Shown: positions 16,383 through 26,161, counted from the stretch's first letter. The stretch is DNA of 64,000 nucleotides from Oscillospiraceae bacterium (GCA_015065765.1 SVPP01000005.1:62001-126000); one strand, 5' to 3'. Numbers and translations are program-made. Notes: a model not told the origin generated them from the sequence alone.

Positions 16383-17534
16383 ATGAAAAAGATATCTATT
16401 CTCGGCTCTACCGGTTCTATCGGAAAACAATCTCTCGACGTTATACGTATGAGAGGTTTTTCCGTTACTGCCCTGACTGCTAACAGTAACGTGGGCATAA
16501 TTGAGGAACAGGCGAGAGAATTTAAACCGAAGTTTGTTGCGTTACACGATGAAAATGCAGCAAAGGATCTGAAAATTAAATTAGCAGATACAGACATTAA
16601 GGTGCTTTCAGGAATTGAAGGCATCTGTGAGTGTGCGTCTCTTGAAGAAACAGACACAGTTCTCAACAGTGTTGTGGGAATGGTAGGTCTGAAGCCTACT
16701 GTTGCGGCAATTGAGGCAGGGAAAGAAATCGCCCTTGCAAATAAGGAAACTCTTGTTGAAGCAGGTAAACTTGTGACAGGTCTTGCGAAGAAAAAAGGTG
16801 TAAGAATCCTTCCTGTTGACAGTGAACATTCTGCGATTTTTCAGTCTCTCGGCGGATGTGTTTCTCACTCAGAAATCAAAAGACTTATTCTCACAGCATC
16901 AGGCGGTCCTTTCTTTGGTAAAAAGAGGGGAGAGCTTAAAAATGTAACTGTAAGAGATGCACTGAATCACCCTAACTGGTCTATGGGTGCAAAAATAACC
17001 ATCGACTCTGCTACAATGATGAACAAAGGACTTGAACTTATCGAAGCAGCATGGCTTTTCGACATGCCTGCAGATAAAATTGACATTGTGGTACACAGAC
17101 AGAGTATCATCCACTCTCTCGTTGAGTACGTAGATAATTCAGTTATAGCACAGCTCGGTGTGCCCGATATGAGAATACCCATTCAGTATGCACTCACATA
17201 TCCTGAAAGGTATGAAAGCCCTGTCAAACAGCTCGATCTTACTGATTTTGGTACTCTTACATTTGAAAAAGCGGATGAAGAAACCTTCTCCTGCATAAAA
17301 TACTGTAAGGATGCCTTTACAAGAGGTGGCACTGCAACTGCAATTGCCAACTCAGCAAACGAAGAGGCTAACAAACTTTTCCGCGAAGGCAAAATCGGAT
17401 TCCTTGAAATCGGCGATTTAGTAGGCGAAGCCCTTGAAAATATCTCCGTGAAGGACGATTATACTTTAGAGGATATTTTTGAAACTGATATTGAAGCACG
17501 TAAGTATGTTACTGAAAGAAGTGGTAAAAATTAA
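16383..17534 (+). CDS. dxr: 1-deoxy-D-xylulose 5-phosphate reductoisomerase
   Basis: This 383-aa enzyme converts DXP to MEP with NADPH and a divalent metal, the committed step of the MEP isoprenoid pathway. The ATG at 16383 has AGAGGTAGAAGC in front; a longer in-frame start inside cdsA is not needed. Motifs: ILGSTGSIGKQSLDV (NADPH binding), IALANKETLVEAG, LPVDSEHSAIFQ (metal-binding Asp/Glu), LTASGGPF, NHPNWSMGAKITIDSATMMN, and a C-terminal helical domain. Together with ispG and uppS in the same cluster it supplies undecaprenyl carrier precursors. Confidence 0.97.
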   Translation: MKKISILGSTGSIGKQSLDVIRMRGFSVTALTANSNVGIIEEQAREFKPKFVALHDENAAKDLKIKLADTDIKVLSGIEGICECASLEETDTVLNSVVGMVGLKPTVAAIEAGKEIALANKETLVEAGKLVTGLAKKKGVRILPVDSEHSAIFQSLGGCVSHSEIKRLILTASGGPFFGKKRGELKNVTVRDALNHPNWSMGAKITIDSATMMNKGLELIEAAWLFDMPADKIDIVVHRQSIIHSLVEYVDNSVIAQLGVPDMRIPIQYALTYPERYESPVKQLDLTDFGTLTFEKADEETFSCIKYCKDAFTRGGTATAIANSANEEANKLFREGKIGFLEIGDLVGEALENISVKDDYTLEDIFETDIEARKYVTERSGKN

Positions 17535-18609
17535 CCTTTTAGCATTGGACTTTTCAGCACTTTGGTCAAAAGCATGGCCGATAGCTGTTGCAATATTATT
17601 TTTTGGATTTATAATTTTCATTCATGAACTGGGGCATTTTACTTTTGCAAAAATCTTCAAAGTGAAGGTAAATGAATTTGCAATGGGCATGGGTCCCACA
17701 CTTCTGAAAAAGAAAATCGGAGAAACAACCTACGCTCTCAGACTTTTTCCTATAGGCGGTTTTGTCAGTATGGAAGGCGAGGATGAAGAAAGCGAGGATG
17801 ACAGAGCGTTTTCAAAGAAGCCCTGCTGGCAGAGAATCATAATCGTAGTTGCAGGTGCTACAATGAATCTCATTCTCGGACTTATAATCTGCATCTGTAT
17901 TAACGCCGGTCAGGATCTGATTGCAACTCCCGTTATTGCGGATTTCAGGGAAGATTCTGTCAGTGTTTCATCAGGTCTTGAAAAGAACGATAAAATCGTG
18001 GAAATCGACGGTCACGGCGTTACAAGTTATATGGATTTGTCATTCCTCATGATGCGTGATAAAGACGGAGTTATGGATATCGCCGTCAAGCGTGAAGGTG
18101 AAAAGGTTCTGCTTGAAGATGTCACCTTTGAAATGCGTGAATATGAGGACGGCACAAAAGGTCTTTACTTTGATTTTCGCGTATATGGTGTTGAGCCCAC
18201 CTTTAAAAATGTAGTTGTTTCGGGAGCAGGGGAAGCACTTTCGATCGTGAGAGTGGTTTACCTGAGTCTGTTTGACCTTGTAACAGGTCAGTATGGTCTT
18301 AATGACCTTGCAGGACCAATCGGCACTGTAACGCAGATTGCAGATGTTGCTACAGACGCAAGCAAGAGCCATGATTTTTCAACGCTTTTCCTTGTGATGG
18401 CTCTCATTACAATCAACATTGGTGTGTTCAACCTACTGCCTCTTCCCGCACTTGATGGCGGAAGACTGTTCTTTATGGTAATTGAGCTTATCAGAAGAAA
18501 ACCAATAAAAGCAAAATATGAATCATGGGTGCATGCGGCAGGTCTTGCACTGCTCATACTTCTCATGCTTGTAATATCAGCAAACGATATTTTCAAATTG
18601 ATAAAATAA
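17506..18609 (+). CDS. rseP: RIP metalloprotease RseP (site-2 protease family)
   Basis: This intramembrane zinc protease cleaves membrane-bound anti-sigma factors and signal-peptide remnants. FIIFIHELGHFTFAK carries the HExxH zinc motif in the first transmembrane helix; MGMGPTLLKKKIGETTY and FPIGGFVSMEGE follow. A PDZ domain spans about residues 125-215 (GLEKNDKIVEIDG). The second metal ligand sits in NLLPLPALDGGRL (NxxPxPxLDG). The start is uncertain: 17506 (ATG, chosen), 17479 or 17521 (GTG) are in frame, all overlapping or touching the end of dxr, so translation is coupled. Total 367 residues from 17506. Confidence 0.93.
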   Translation: MLLKEVVKINLLALDFSALWSKAWPIAVAILFFGFIIFIHELGHFTFAKIFKVKVNEFAMGMGPTLLKKKIGETTYALRLFPIGGFVSMEGEDEESEDDRAFSKKPCWQRIIIVVAGATMNLILGLIICICINAGQDLIATPVIADFREDSVSVSSGLEKNDKIVEIDGHGVTSYMDLSFLMMRDKDGVMDIAVKREGEKVLLEDVTFEMREYEDGTKGLYFDFRVYGVEPTFKNVVVSGAGEALSIVRVVYLSLFDLVTGQYGLNDLAGPIGTVTQIADVATDASKSHDFSTLFLVMALITINIGVFNLLPLPALDGGRLFFMVIELIRRKPIKAKYESWVHAAGLALLILLMLVISANDIFKLIK

Positions 18610-18624
18610 AAGGGAGATCTGAGT

Positions 18625-19674
18625 ATGGAGAGAAGAAAAACCAAACAAGTTAAAGTCGGGAATATTTCTTTAGGCTCGTCGTCCCCCGTGTGTGTGCAGT
18701 CGATGCTTAATGTGCCTTCAACGGATATTGAGGGAAGTGTCAGACAGTCACTTGAACTTGAAAAAGCAGGCTGTGAAATTATCCGTGCAGCAGTGCCGGA
18801 TATGGAGGCTGTAAAGCTGATTTCCGCAATCAAAGAAAAGGTGAATATTCCTCTCGTTGCAGATATTCATTTTGATTATAAACTTGCTCTTGAAAGTGTT
18901 GAGGCAGGCATTGACAAAATCAGAATCAATCCCGGCAACATCGGCTCTGATGACAGAGTGAAAGCAGTTGCTAAAAAATGCAGTGAAAAAAATATTCCCA
19001 TCAGAATCGGAGTCAATTCAGGCTCTCTTGAAAAAGAGATTCTCGCAAAATACGGCGGAGTTACTCCTGAGGCTATGTGTGAAAGTGCCATGTATCATGT
19101 GAGACTTCTCAATAAATTTGATTTTGATGATATTGTAATTTCAATCAAATCTTCAGATGTTGAGAAGATGGTCAAGGCTTACCGCCTGATGTCTGAAATG
19201 TGCGAATATCCTCTCCATTTAGGAGTTACAGAAGCGGGGACATATAAAATGAGCCTTATAAAATCCTGTGCGGGAATCGGCTCACTTCTCCTTGACGGCA
19301 TCGGCGACACAATCAGAATTTCAATGACGGACGAGCCTGTGAAAGAAGTTGAAAGTGCTCTTGATTTGCTTTCAGCTCTTAATATCAGAAATGACAGACC
19401 TCAGATTGTGGCTTGTCCCACTTGCGGCAGAACAAGAATCGACCTTATCTCAACTGCAAAAGAGGTTGAAGAAGCACTTAAAACATGCCGAAAAAATATA
19501 AAGGTTGCCGTTATGGGATGTGTTGTAAACGGTCCCGGTGAAGCGAAAGATGCTGATATCGGCATCGCAGGCGGTGACGGCTGTGCTGTTCTCTTCAAGC
19601 ATGGCGAAATCATCAGAAAAATCAGTGAAGAAAATATAGTAAAAGAATTACTTGAAGAAATAGATAAACTTTAA
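18625..19674 (+). CDS. ispG: 4-hydroxy-3-methylbut-2-enyl diphosphate synthase (IspG/GcpE)
   Basis: This 349-aa [4Fe-4S] enzyme converts MEcPP to HMBPP, the penultimate step of the MEP pathway. The N-terminal TIM barrel is seen in SPVCVQSMLNVPSTD, PLVADIHFDYKLAL and IRINPGNIG. The C-terminal cluster-binding domain has ACPTCGRTRIDL (two Cys) and VMGCVVNGPGEAKDADIG (third Cys), with the Glu ligand downstream. The length is that of the short bacterial form without an inserted domain. RBS AAAGGGAGATCTGAGT. It follows rseP by 15 nt. Confidence 0.97.
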   Translation: MERRKTKQVKVGNISLGSSSPVCVQSMLNVPSTDIEGSVRQSLELEKAGCEIIRAAVPDMEAVKLISAIKEKVNIPLVADIHFDYKLALESVEAGIDKIRINPGNIGSDDRVKAVAKKCSEKNIPIRIGVNSGSLEKEILAKYGGVTPEAMCESAMYHVRLLNKFDFDDIVISIKSSDVEKMVKAYRLMSEMCEYPLHLGVTEAGTYKMSLIKSCAGIGSLLLDGIGDTIRISMTDEPVKEVESALDLLSALNIRNDRPQIVACPTCGRTRIDLISTAKEVEEALKTCRKNIKVAVMGCVVNGPGEAKDADIGIAGGDGCAVLFKHGEIIRKISEENIVKELLEEIDKL

Positions 19675-19687
19675 AGGAATTATAAAA

Positions 19688-22600
19688 ATGAGTGACAATA
19701 ACTTTTTGTCGGTGTTCGGTGACTATATAGAGAGTGACGTGTTCAAATCACAGATGAAAAATGTGAAAATTGAAAACATGTCTCTCTTTACTGAGAAAAG
19801 GAATTTATCTGTAATATTTTTCTCAGAAAGCCTGATTTCTCCGGGCACTATACTGAAAATTGAAAAACAAATAAAAAATTGTCTCCAGCTTACACATGTT
19901 GAGCTTTTGCCTAAGTTCCCTGCAAGTGTTTATGATTCATCTTTTTATCCTTACATAGCAGAGCGTACTAAGCAGAATTTTGCAGCGGCAAACGGCTTTC
20001 TTGTTGATGCAGATGTGCATCTTGAAAACGGAGTGTTTACAATTCATCTCAAACAGGGCGGAGCTGAAATTCTTGAAAAAGCAGGCGTTGACAGATTTAC
20101 TGCAAAGCAGCTTAAAGAAATTTTCGGTATTGAAGCACGTGTTCAGTTTGTGAGTGAAAAGATTGATAAGGACGAGTTCAAAAGGGTTATTGATGAAGTA
20201 ACTCTCCAGAAGCAGGAAGAGAATAATCAGACTGCTCAGCCGAAGAAGAAAACTCCCGTTCAGGATTATGAGGATATGCCTATCAGCTTTACAAATGCCC
20301 AGCCTCTTTACGGCAATCCCATAAAAAACAGGCCTACGCATCTTAAGGATGTAAGCCATGAGGATGGTATGGTAACTGTATGGGGTGAGGTTTTCTCTCT
20401 TGATGTCAGAGAAACACGAGACGGAAGAAATAAAATTATCAGTTTCAACATCACCGACCTTACAAACTCTTACACTGTAAAGCTTTTTGAAGCAAACGAA
20501 AATACAAAGTCTCTTCTTGCAAAGCTTAAAGACGGTCTTGTGGTTGCTGTCAAGGGTACGGTGGTTTTCGATAAATGGATGAAAGATTACTGCATTCAGG
20601 CAAGAGCTATTACTCAGATTGAAAAAATGCAGAAGAGCGACAACGCAGAAGAAAAGCGTGTTGAGCTTCATCTTCATACAAATATGTCTTCCATGGATGG
20701 TCTTACCCCTGCAGGTAAGCTTGTTGAGAGAGCTATAAAATGGGGACATAAGGCAATTGCAATTACTGACCATGGTATTGTTCAGGCGTTCCCTGATGCT
20801 ATGAACGCAGTAGGAAAGAGTGATATCAAAATCATTTACGGTATGGAAGGCTATTTTGTAGATGATATGCGCCTTGATGACAGAAAGCTTACAACAGAGG
20901 AAATCAAGGCAGAGAGAACATATCATATCATTATTCTTGCTAAGAATACTGTAGGTCTTAAAAATCTCTATCAGCTTATTACAAAATCAAACCTTGAATA
21001 TTTCCATAAACGTCCGAGAATTCCCAAATCAGAGCTGATTGCCCACAGAGAGGGACTTATTATCGGCAGTGCCTGTGAAGCAGGTGAACTTTACCGTGCG
21101 ATTCTTGAAGGTGCTGACAGAGAAAGACAGCTTGAAATTGCTTCTTTCTACGATTACCTTGAAATCCAGCCAAACGGAAACAATATGTTCCTTGTCCGTG
21201 ACGGAAAGCTGAAAGACGTTACTGATATTGAGAACATCAACCGTTCAATTGTAGCTCTCGGTGACAGTCTTGGCAAACCTGTTGTTGCAACAGGTGACGT
21301 GCATTTCATCGATGAAACAGACAGCGTTTACAGAGCAATTCTCATGGCTGGACAAGGCTTTAAGGATGCTGACCAGCAGGCTCCTCTTTATTTCAGAACA
21401 ACAGAGGAAATGCTCAAAGAGTTCGCATACCTTGGCGAAGAAACTGCCTATGAAGTAGTTGTCAAAAATACAAACCTTATTGCAGATACAGTTGAAAAAA
21501 TAAGACCGATTCCCAACGGTAACTATCCGCCTTACATTGAAGGCGCGGAAGAAGAGCTCAAAAGAATTTGTTGGGAAAGAACAAAGAAAATGTTCGGTGA
21601 CCCTGTTCCTGAATATGTTGCCACAAGACTTGATAAAGAGCTGAAATCAATTATAAAGAACGGCTTCGCAGTTCTTTATGTTATCGCTCAGAAGCTTGTG
21701 TGGAACTCAGTTGACCATGGCTACCTTGTAGGTTCACGAGGCTCTGTTGGTTCATCCTTTGTTGCAAATGCCGCAGGTATTTCAGAGGTTAATCCTCTCG
21801 CTCCACATTATGTGTGTCCTGAGTGTCAGTACAGTGAGTTCTTCCTCAAGGGCGAATACGGCTCAGGCTATGACCTTCCTAAAAAGGATTGTCCTAATTG
21901 CGGACATGCACTGAATCGTGACGGCCATGACATTCCCTTTGAAACATTCCTTGGCTTCAAGGGTGATAAACAGCCTGATATCGACCTTAACTTTTCAGGC
22001 GAATATCAGTTCTGGGCACACAGATATACAGAAGAGCTTTTCGGTAAAGACCATTGCTTCAAAGCAGGTACAATCGGTACTCTTGCCGACAAGACAGCAT
22101 ACGGTTTTGTTAAAAAATATCTTGACGAGAGGGGAAAGGTACTCTCCCGTGCAGAAGAAGACAGACTGACAATCGGTTGCACAGGCGTCAAGAGAACAAC
22201 AGGTCAGCACCCGGGTGGTATGGTTATTATCCCCAACGACTATGAGGCTGAAGATTTCACACCTATTCAGCATCCCGCAGATAAGGTAGATAAAGATATT
22301 CTGACTACTCACTTTGACTTCCATTCACTTCACGATACAATCCTGAAGCTTGATAATCTGGGCCATGATGTTCCTACAATCTACAAGCATCTTAAGGATG
22401 CAACAGGTATTGATTCAATGGAAGTTGATATCTGTGATCCGAAGATTTATGAAATGATAAATTCTCCTGAGCCCCTCGGGGTTACAGCGGAGGATATTGA
22501 GTGTGAAACAGGCACTCTTTCAATTCCGGAAATGGGTACACCTTTTGTCCGTCAGATGATTCTTGATGCAGAACCCAAAAACTTTACCGACCTTCTTCAG

Positions 22601-23416
22601 ATTTCAGGACTTTCTCACGGTACTGACGTTTGGCTCGGTAACGCACAGGATCTTATCAAAGACGGCACATGTACAATTTCAGACGTTATCGGAACGCGAG
22701 ACAGTATCATGGTTTACCTTATGCATAAAGGTCTTGAACCTGACATGGCATTCAAAATCATGGAAATTGTCCGTAAGGGTAAAGCTACAAAGCTTCTTAC
22801 AGAAGAACACATCAATGCAATGAAGGAGCACGATGTGCCTCAGTGGTATATTGATTCATGTATGAAAATCAAATACATGTTCCCCAAAGCCCATGCGGCG
22901 GCATACGTCAGTGCAGCACTGAGACTTGGCTGGTATAAGATTTACAGGCCTGTTGAGTATTACGCAGTTTACATGACAGTACGTGGCGAGGACGTTGACA
23001 CGGTTGCAATTATGCAGGGACGTTCAGCAGTTAAAAAGAAAATGGCTGATATCTCTGCAAAGATGAAAGTCAAGGAAGCAACAGCAAAAGAAGAAGGTAC
23101 TTACACCGCCTTGCAGGTTATCAATGAAATGATGGCAAGGGGAGTAGAGCTTCTTCCCGTTGATATCTACAAATCCCATGCAACTGTTTATCAGATTGAG
23201 GACGGGAAAATCCGTCTTGCTTTCTCTGCTCTTAACGGTGTTGGCGAAAATGCTGCAAAACAGCTTCAGGCTGCCCGTGAAGACGGCAAGGGTGAGTTTA
23301 TTTCTGCTGAGGATTTACAGCTTCGCTCAGGCGTTTCTACAAGCGTTATAACTGCTCTGAGAGAAGCAGGAGCACTTGATAATTTGCCTGAATCCAATCA
23401 GATAAGCTTGTTCTGA
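19688..23416 (+). CDS. polC: DNA polymerase III PolC-type alpha subunit lacking the exonuclease insert
   Basis: This is the 1242-aa replicative polymerase of Gram-positive type. Order: N-terminal domain, an OB-fold segment (MVTVWGEVFSLDVRETRDG), a PHP domain (ELHLHTNMSSMDG at about residue 325; AIAITDHGIVQAFPD), the palm/fingers with GSRGSVGSSFVANAAGISEV, a zinc-type CPECQ...CPNCG insert, DKQPDIDLNFSGE with catalytic acids, and MFPKAHAAAYV. In Bacillus-type PolC a DnaQ-like 3'-5' exonuclease of about 180 residues is inserted after YGMEGYxVDD. Here YGMEGYFVDD (about 383-392) runs within about 20 residues straight into TYHIIILAKNTVGLKNLY. The protein is correspondingly about 190 residues shorter than the usual roughly 1430. 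Proofreading would have to come from elsewhere. Confidence 0.95.
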   Translation: MSDNNFLSVFGDYIESDVFKSQMKNVKIENMSLFTEKRNLSVIFFSESLISPGTILKIEKQIKNCLQLTHVELLPKFPASVYDSSFYPYIAERTKQNFAAANGFLVDADVHLENGVFTIHLKQGGAEILEKAGVDRFTAKQLKEIFGIEARVQFVSEKIDKDEFKRVIDEVTLQKQEENNQTAQPKKKTPVQDYEDMPISFTNAQPLYGNPIKNRPTHLKDVSHEDGMVTVWGEVFSLDVRETRDGRNKIISFNITDLTNSYTVKLFEANENTKSLLAKLKDGLVVAVKGTVVFDKWMKDYCIQARAITQIEKMQKSDNAEEKRVELHLHTNMSSMDGLTPAGKLVERAIKWGHKAIAITDHGIVQAFPDAMNAVGKSDIKIIYGMEGYFVDDMRLDDRKLTTEEIKAERTYHIIILAKNTVGLKNLYQLITKSNLEYFHKRPRIPKSELIAHREGLIIGSACEAGELYRAILEGADRERQLEIASFYDYLEIQPNGNNMFLVRDGKLKDVTDIENINRSIVALGDSLGKPVVATGDVHFIDETDSVYRAILMAGQGFKDADQQAPLYFRTTEEMLKEFAYLGEETAYEVVVKNTNLIADTVEKIRPIPNGNYPPYIEGAEEELKRICWERTKKMFGDPVPEYVATRLDKELKSIIKNGFAVLYVIAQKLVWNSVDHGYLVGSRGSVGSSFVANAAGISEVNPLAPHYVCPECQYSEFFLKGEYGSGYDLPKKDCPNCGHALNRDGHDIPFETFLGFKGDKQPDIDLNFSGEYQFWAHRYTEELFGKDHCFKAGTIGTLADKTAYGFVKKYLDERGKVLSRAEEDRLTIGCTGVKRTTGQHPGGMVIIPNDYEAEDFTPIQHPADKVDKDILTTHFDFHSLHDTILKLDNLGHDVPTIYKHLKDATGIDSMEVDICDPKIYEMINSPEPLGVTAEDIECETGTLSIPEMGTPFVRQMILDAEPKNFTDLLQISGLSHGTDVWLGNAQDLIKDGTCTISDVIGTRDSIMVYLMHKGLEPDMAFKIMEIVRKGKATKLLTEEHINAMKEHDVPQWYIDSCMKIKYMFPKAHAAAYVSAALRLGWYKIYRPVEYYAVYMTVRGEDVDTVAIMQGRSAVKKKMADISAKMKVKEATAKEEGTYTALQVINEMMARGVELLPVDIYKSHATVYQIEDGKIRLAFSALNGVGENAAKQLQAAREDGKGEFISAEDLQLRSGVSTSVITALREAGALDNLPESNQISLF

Positions 23417-23427
23417 TAAAAAATTAT

Positions 23428-23462
23428 CCCCATTCAGCTTTTAACTGAATGGGGAGTTGTTA
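23428..23462 (+). terminator. Terminator after polC
   Basis: Perfect 10-bp stem CCCCATTCAG / CTGAATGGGG with loop CTTTTAA, starting 12 nt after the polC stop; only a short T-rich stretch (GTTGTTATG) follows. It may also serve the convergent gene ending at 23479. Confidence 0.7.
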
Positions 23463-23478
23463 TGTTAGGATATAAACT

Positions 23479-25569
23479 TTAGCCGGCAAAAAGTGTACCG
23501 TTCTGAAGTCCGCTGATAACAGAAGTAAGTGTTTCTGAAATCAAATCAAAGTTAGCAAATACAACGCTGATTGTTGTAAAGATGCCACAGATTGTTTCCC
23601 AGATGTTTGCAAGGCAATCCTTGATTATGTCGAGGATTGTTTTGTTTTCTTCAACGATTTCACCGTCATCTGTCATCATCCATACCTGACCTGCCCAGAA
23701 GGGGTTAGCAGTACCGATCATAAGACCGCAGTCCATGTTAGAAAATACGCGAAGACCGTGGTTTGTAGGATCGCCAAGACCGTTTGTTGTGATAGTCTTG
23801 AAGTTTACGCCGTCTTCTGATACATAAAGGTCGAAGCCTCTGTCGGCTTTTGCAAGGTAAGATGCGCATTTAAGAAGACCTTTTATTTTTTCGAGAAGCT
23901 CTTCTGTTGACATTTCTGTTTTAGCGTCGCCCTCTTCTTCACCTGTTGCAAGGCTTACGATTTCGTTTGTTGAATAGTTGTCGAAGAGATAGTTAAGGCT
24001 CGCAAGACTTGCCTTGTCTGCCTTAGTCATTTTAGCACCTGCAAGTGCTTCTTCCTGTGCAGCGTTACTTGCTTCAAGGAATTTTTCGATATAACCGATA
24101 AGCTGTCTCCATTCAGCTCTTGACATTGTGATAAGGTCCTTGTTCACAAACTGTCCGATAGGCTGAAGAAGGCTTGATGTGTCAAATGTACCGACGAAAA
24201 GCTTACCGTTATAGCTTGTCATTCTCCAGATATACTGGTTTTCATTTCTGCCGAAGCCTGATTTAAGACCTGAAAGACTGCCATTCGGGAACATCTTTGT
24301 GGGATTACCAACAACCAGCTCCATGTTTTCGTCTTTGTCCATTCTGTAAAGGTTAACTGACTGTTCAAGGTTAGCGTTTACAAAGTCAAAGTCAAGTTTA
24401 AAGATAACGTCTTCGAGAGCAATTTCTTCGTCATTGTATTCACCGATGTAAAGATAGTCGCCATATACGTTGATAACGCCTGCGCCGGCTCTTGTTCTTT
24501 CAGGGTCAATACCGAATGTGTATCTTGCACCGTCTTTTTCCTTGTCACCTGCAAGAGCTCTCCAGGACCATGTGCCGTCTTCTTTGGGTTCGCCGACAAC
24601 GATTGCAAAAGACTGCATTGAGTTTTCGTCAGGTTTGTTATCGGGACGACCTGTGCACATTGTAACATAGAGTTTATCGTTGAATTCTACCATTTCCCAG
24701 ATTGAACCGCCGTAGATACTGTCGGGGAAACAGTAAGCAGGGTAGTCAAAAAGGTCTTCCTGAGTAGCAATTCTTGTGAAAGCTTCCTGTCCGTCTTCGG
24801 GATGGTCGGAAATAAGGATTTCAGAGCCTTCAAGTGTTACCATGCTGACAACAAGTTTGCCGTTGTATTCGCAGAGACCGCGGATAGCTGAGCAGATGCC
24901 TTTCTGGTAAGCAGCGTAGAAGTCTTTGCCTGAGATGCCTTCGTAAACAATTTTTACTTCATCTGTTTCGGGATCAACCTGAACGATTTTGGGGAGACCG
25001 TAAACTGAACCGCAGAAGTAGAATTTACCGTTATATTCGCAAACGTTACGAAGCTGAACGCCTTTGGGATCTGACATAAGAATTTTAACTTCGCCTGTTT
25101 TAGCGTTCATTTTGAAAAGAACACCGCTGGGCTTGCCACCGTCCTCTTCTTCAATGAAGAAAGAGCCGTTGAACATAACATTGAGAAGTGAGTGCATGAC
25201 TGTGGGATCGTAGTCATTGCCGAGAACTGTATCCATGAAAGAAAGAGTAGCCATCATGGAGTTGTAGTTTGTTGATGCATAAATCCAATCGCCTTTTGCG
25301 ATTGCAGCCCAGATATAACTCTGTGCTCTGTCGCCCTGGCCCTGGTCTTTGGCTGAAACCATGCTGTTTCCTATGTAGTCAACAACGCCGTCGATTTCGC
25401 CCAGGTCCTTATCGGGGTGAGAAATTTTTGTTGCCTGATACTCGCCGTTTGCTGAGCTGAATTTAACCTTGCCGTTGAACTCGGTAGCTGATGCAGTAAG
25501 AACTACTGAAAAAGCCATGATAACCGCGAGAACAAGACTGAGCACAGCTCTGAACTTTTTGTTTTTCAT
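23479..25569 (-). CDS. Large secreted protein of unknown function, propeller-like
   Basis: This 696-aa protein has a clear signal peptide (MKNKKFRAVLSLVLAVIMAF then SVVLTASA). The ATG at 25569 is preceded by TCAGGAGGAAAACAC; a longer in-frame frame upstream was rejected. The mature protein has repeated short beta motifs of the kind CEYNGKFYFCG, CEYNGKLVVSM, EFNDKLYVTM, NVYGDYLYIGE and TSYNGKLFVGT, spaced like the blades of a beta-propeller. The last about 45 residues (from ILDIIKDCLANIWETICGIF) are hydrophobic/amphipathic and may attach it to the membrane or another protein. No catalytic motif, sortase signal, cohesin or dockerin was recognised. Monocistronic. Confidence 0.7.
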   Translation of the reverse strand: MKNKKFRAVLSLVLAVIMAFSVVLTASATEFNGKVKFSSANGEYQATKISHPDKDLGEIDGVVDYIGNSMVSAKDQGQGDRAQSYIWAAIAKGDWIYASTNYNSMMATLSFMDTVLGNDYDPTVMHSLLNVMFNGSFFIEEEDGGKPSGVLFKMNAKTGEVKILMSDPKGVQLRNVCEYNGKFYFCGSVYGLPKIVQVDPETDEVKIVYEGISGKDFYAAYQKGICSAIRGLCEYNGKLVVSMVTLEGSEILISDHPEDGQEAFTRIATQEDLFDYPAYCFPDSIYGGSIWEMVEFNDKLYVTMCTGRPDNKPDENSMQSFAIVVGEPKEDGTWSWRALAGDKEKDGARYTFGIDPERTRAGAGVINVYGDYLYIGEYNDEEIALEDVIFKLDFDFVNANLEQSVNLYRMDKDENMELVVGNPTKMFPNGSLSGLKSGFGRNENQYIWRMTSYNGKLFVGTFDTSSLLQPIGQFVNKDLITMSRAEWRQLIGYIEKFLEASNAAQEEALAGAKMTKADKASLASLNYLFDNYSTNEIVSLATGEEEGDAKTEMSTEELLEKIKGLLKCASYLAKADRGFDLYVSEDGVNFKTITTNGLGDPTNHGLRVFSNMDCGLMIGTANPFWAGQVWMMTDDGEIVEENKTILDIIKDCLANIWETICGIFTTISVVFANFDLISETLTSVISGLQNGTLFAG

Positions 25570-25881
25570 GTGTTTTCCTCCTGAGAATTTTTTGAGATTT
25601 CTGTGAATCTTTTCACAAATACACACACTTATAATATATCTGTTGCGTATGCTTAAAATGTTACTGAAAAATGAACGTAATGTAAACAAAGATTATAGAA
25701 TTATTATAAATTGTATAAAATTCTTAGTGAAAGTACAAGATGTTGTATCAGTTTTTTTGACAAATTTTAACATAATATTAATATTTTGTTAACGTAAAAT
25801 CAAGGGAAATCAAGGTTTTCAGAAGGAAAAAACGGATAAAAACCATGCTTTAATAATTCTTAATAAACAGGGCAGTGAAGT
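25570..25881. other. A+T-rich intergenic stretch without a recognisable gene
   Basis: It lies between the start of the secreted-protein gene and the rpmB terminator. It contains the upstream region of the 25569 gene (TATAAT-like strings on both strands near 25630) and TTGACA at 25757-25762 with no convincing -10. No open frame with a ribosome binding site was found. Confidence 0.5.
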
Positions 25882-25922
25882 GAAAAAAAGAAAAATCTCC
25901 GTAAACCAAAGTTTACGGAGAT
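25882..25922 (-). terminator. Terminator of rpmB
   Basis: Perfect 12-bp stem ATCTCCGTAAAC / GTTTACGGAGAT with loop CAAA; on the minus strand it is followed by TTTTCTTTTTTT. It lies about 50 nt downstream of rpmB. Confidence 0.85.
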
Positions 25923-25972
25923 AAGTTTTCTGCTTATGAATCTTAACTTAAGAACACTGAAGTGCCTTATAA

Positions 25973-26161
25973 TCACACAGCGCGAGTTACCTTACCGGAG
26001 CGTAAGCAACGAGAGCATACATAAACTCTTTTAGGAGTACCGTTAACAACAGCCTTAACACGCATGATGTTGGGCTTCCATGTTCTGTTTGATCTTCTGT
26101 GTGAATGGGAAACCTTAATACCGAAAGAAACGCTCTTTCCGCAGTATTCACATTTTGCCAT
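25973..26161 (-). CDS. rpmB: 50S ribosomal protein L28
   Basis: This 62-aa protein starts at ATG 26161 behind GAAGGAGGTGCGACAA. It has the L28 pattern: AKCEYCGKSVSFGIKVSHSH, then RSNRTWKPNI and RVYVCSRCLRSGKV. Two CxxC pairs (CEYC and CSRC) are kept, so this is the zinc-binding form. It is transcribed alone on the minus strand with its own terminator. Confidence 0.97.
   Translation of the reverse strand: MAKCEYCGKSVSFGIKVSHSHRRSNRTWKPNIMRVKAVVNGTPKRVYVCSRCLRSGKVTRAV

Noticed and set aside
19937-20926. Long minus-strand open frame of 329 codons inside polC
   Set aside because: It lies antisense to a clearly conserved polymerase domain; its composition reflects the codon bias of polC and it has no start signal.
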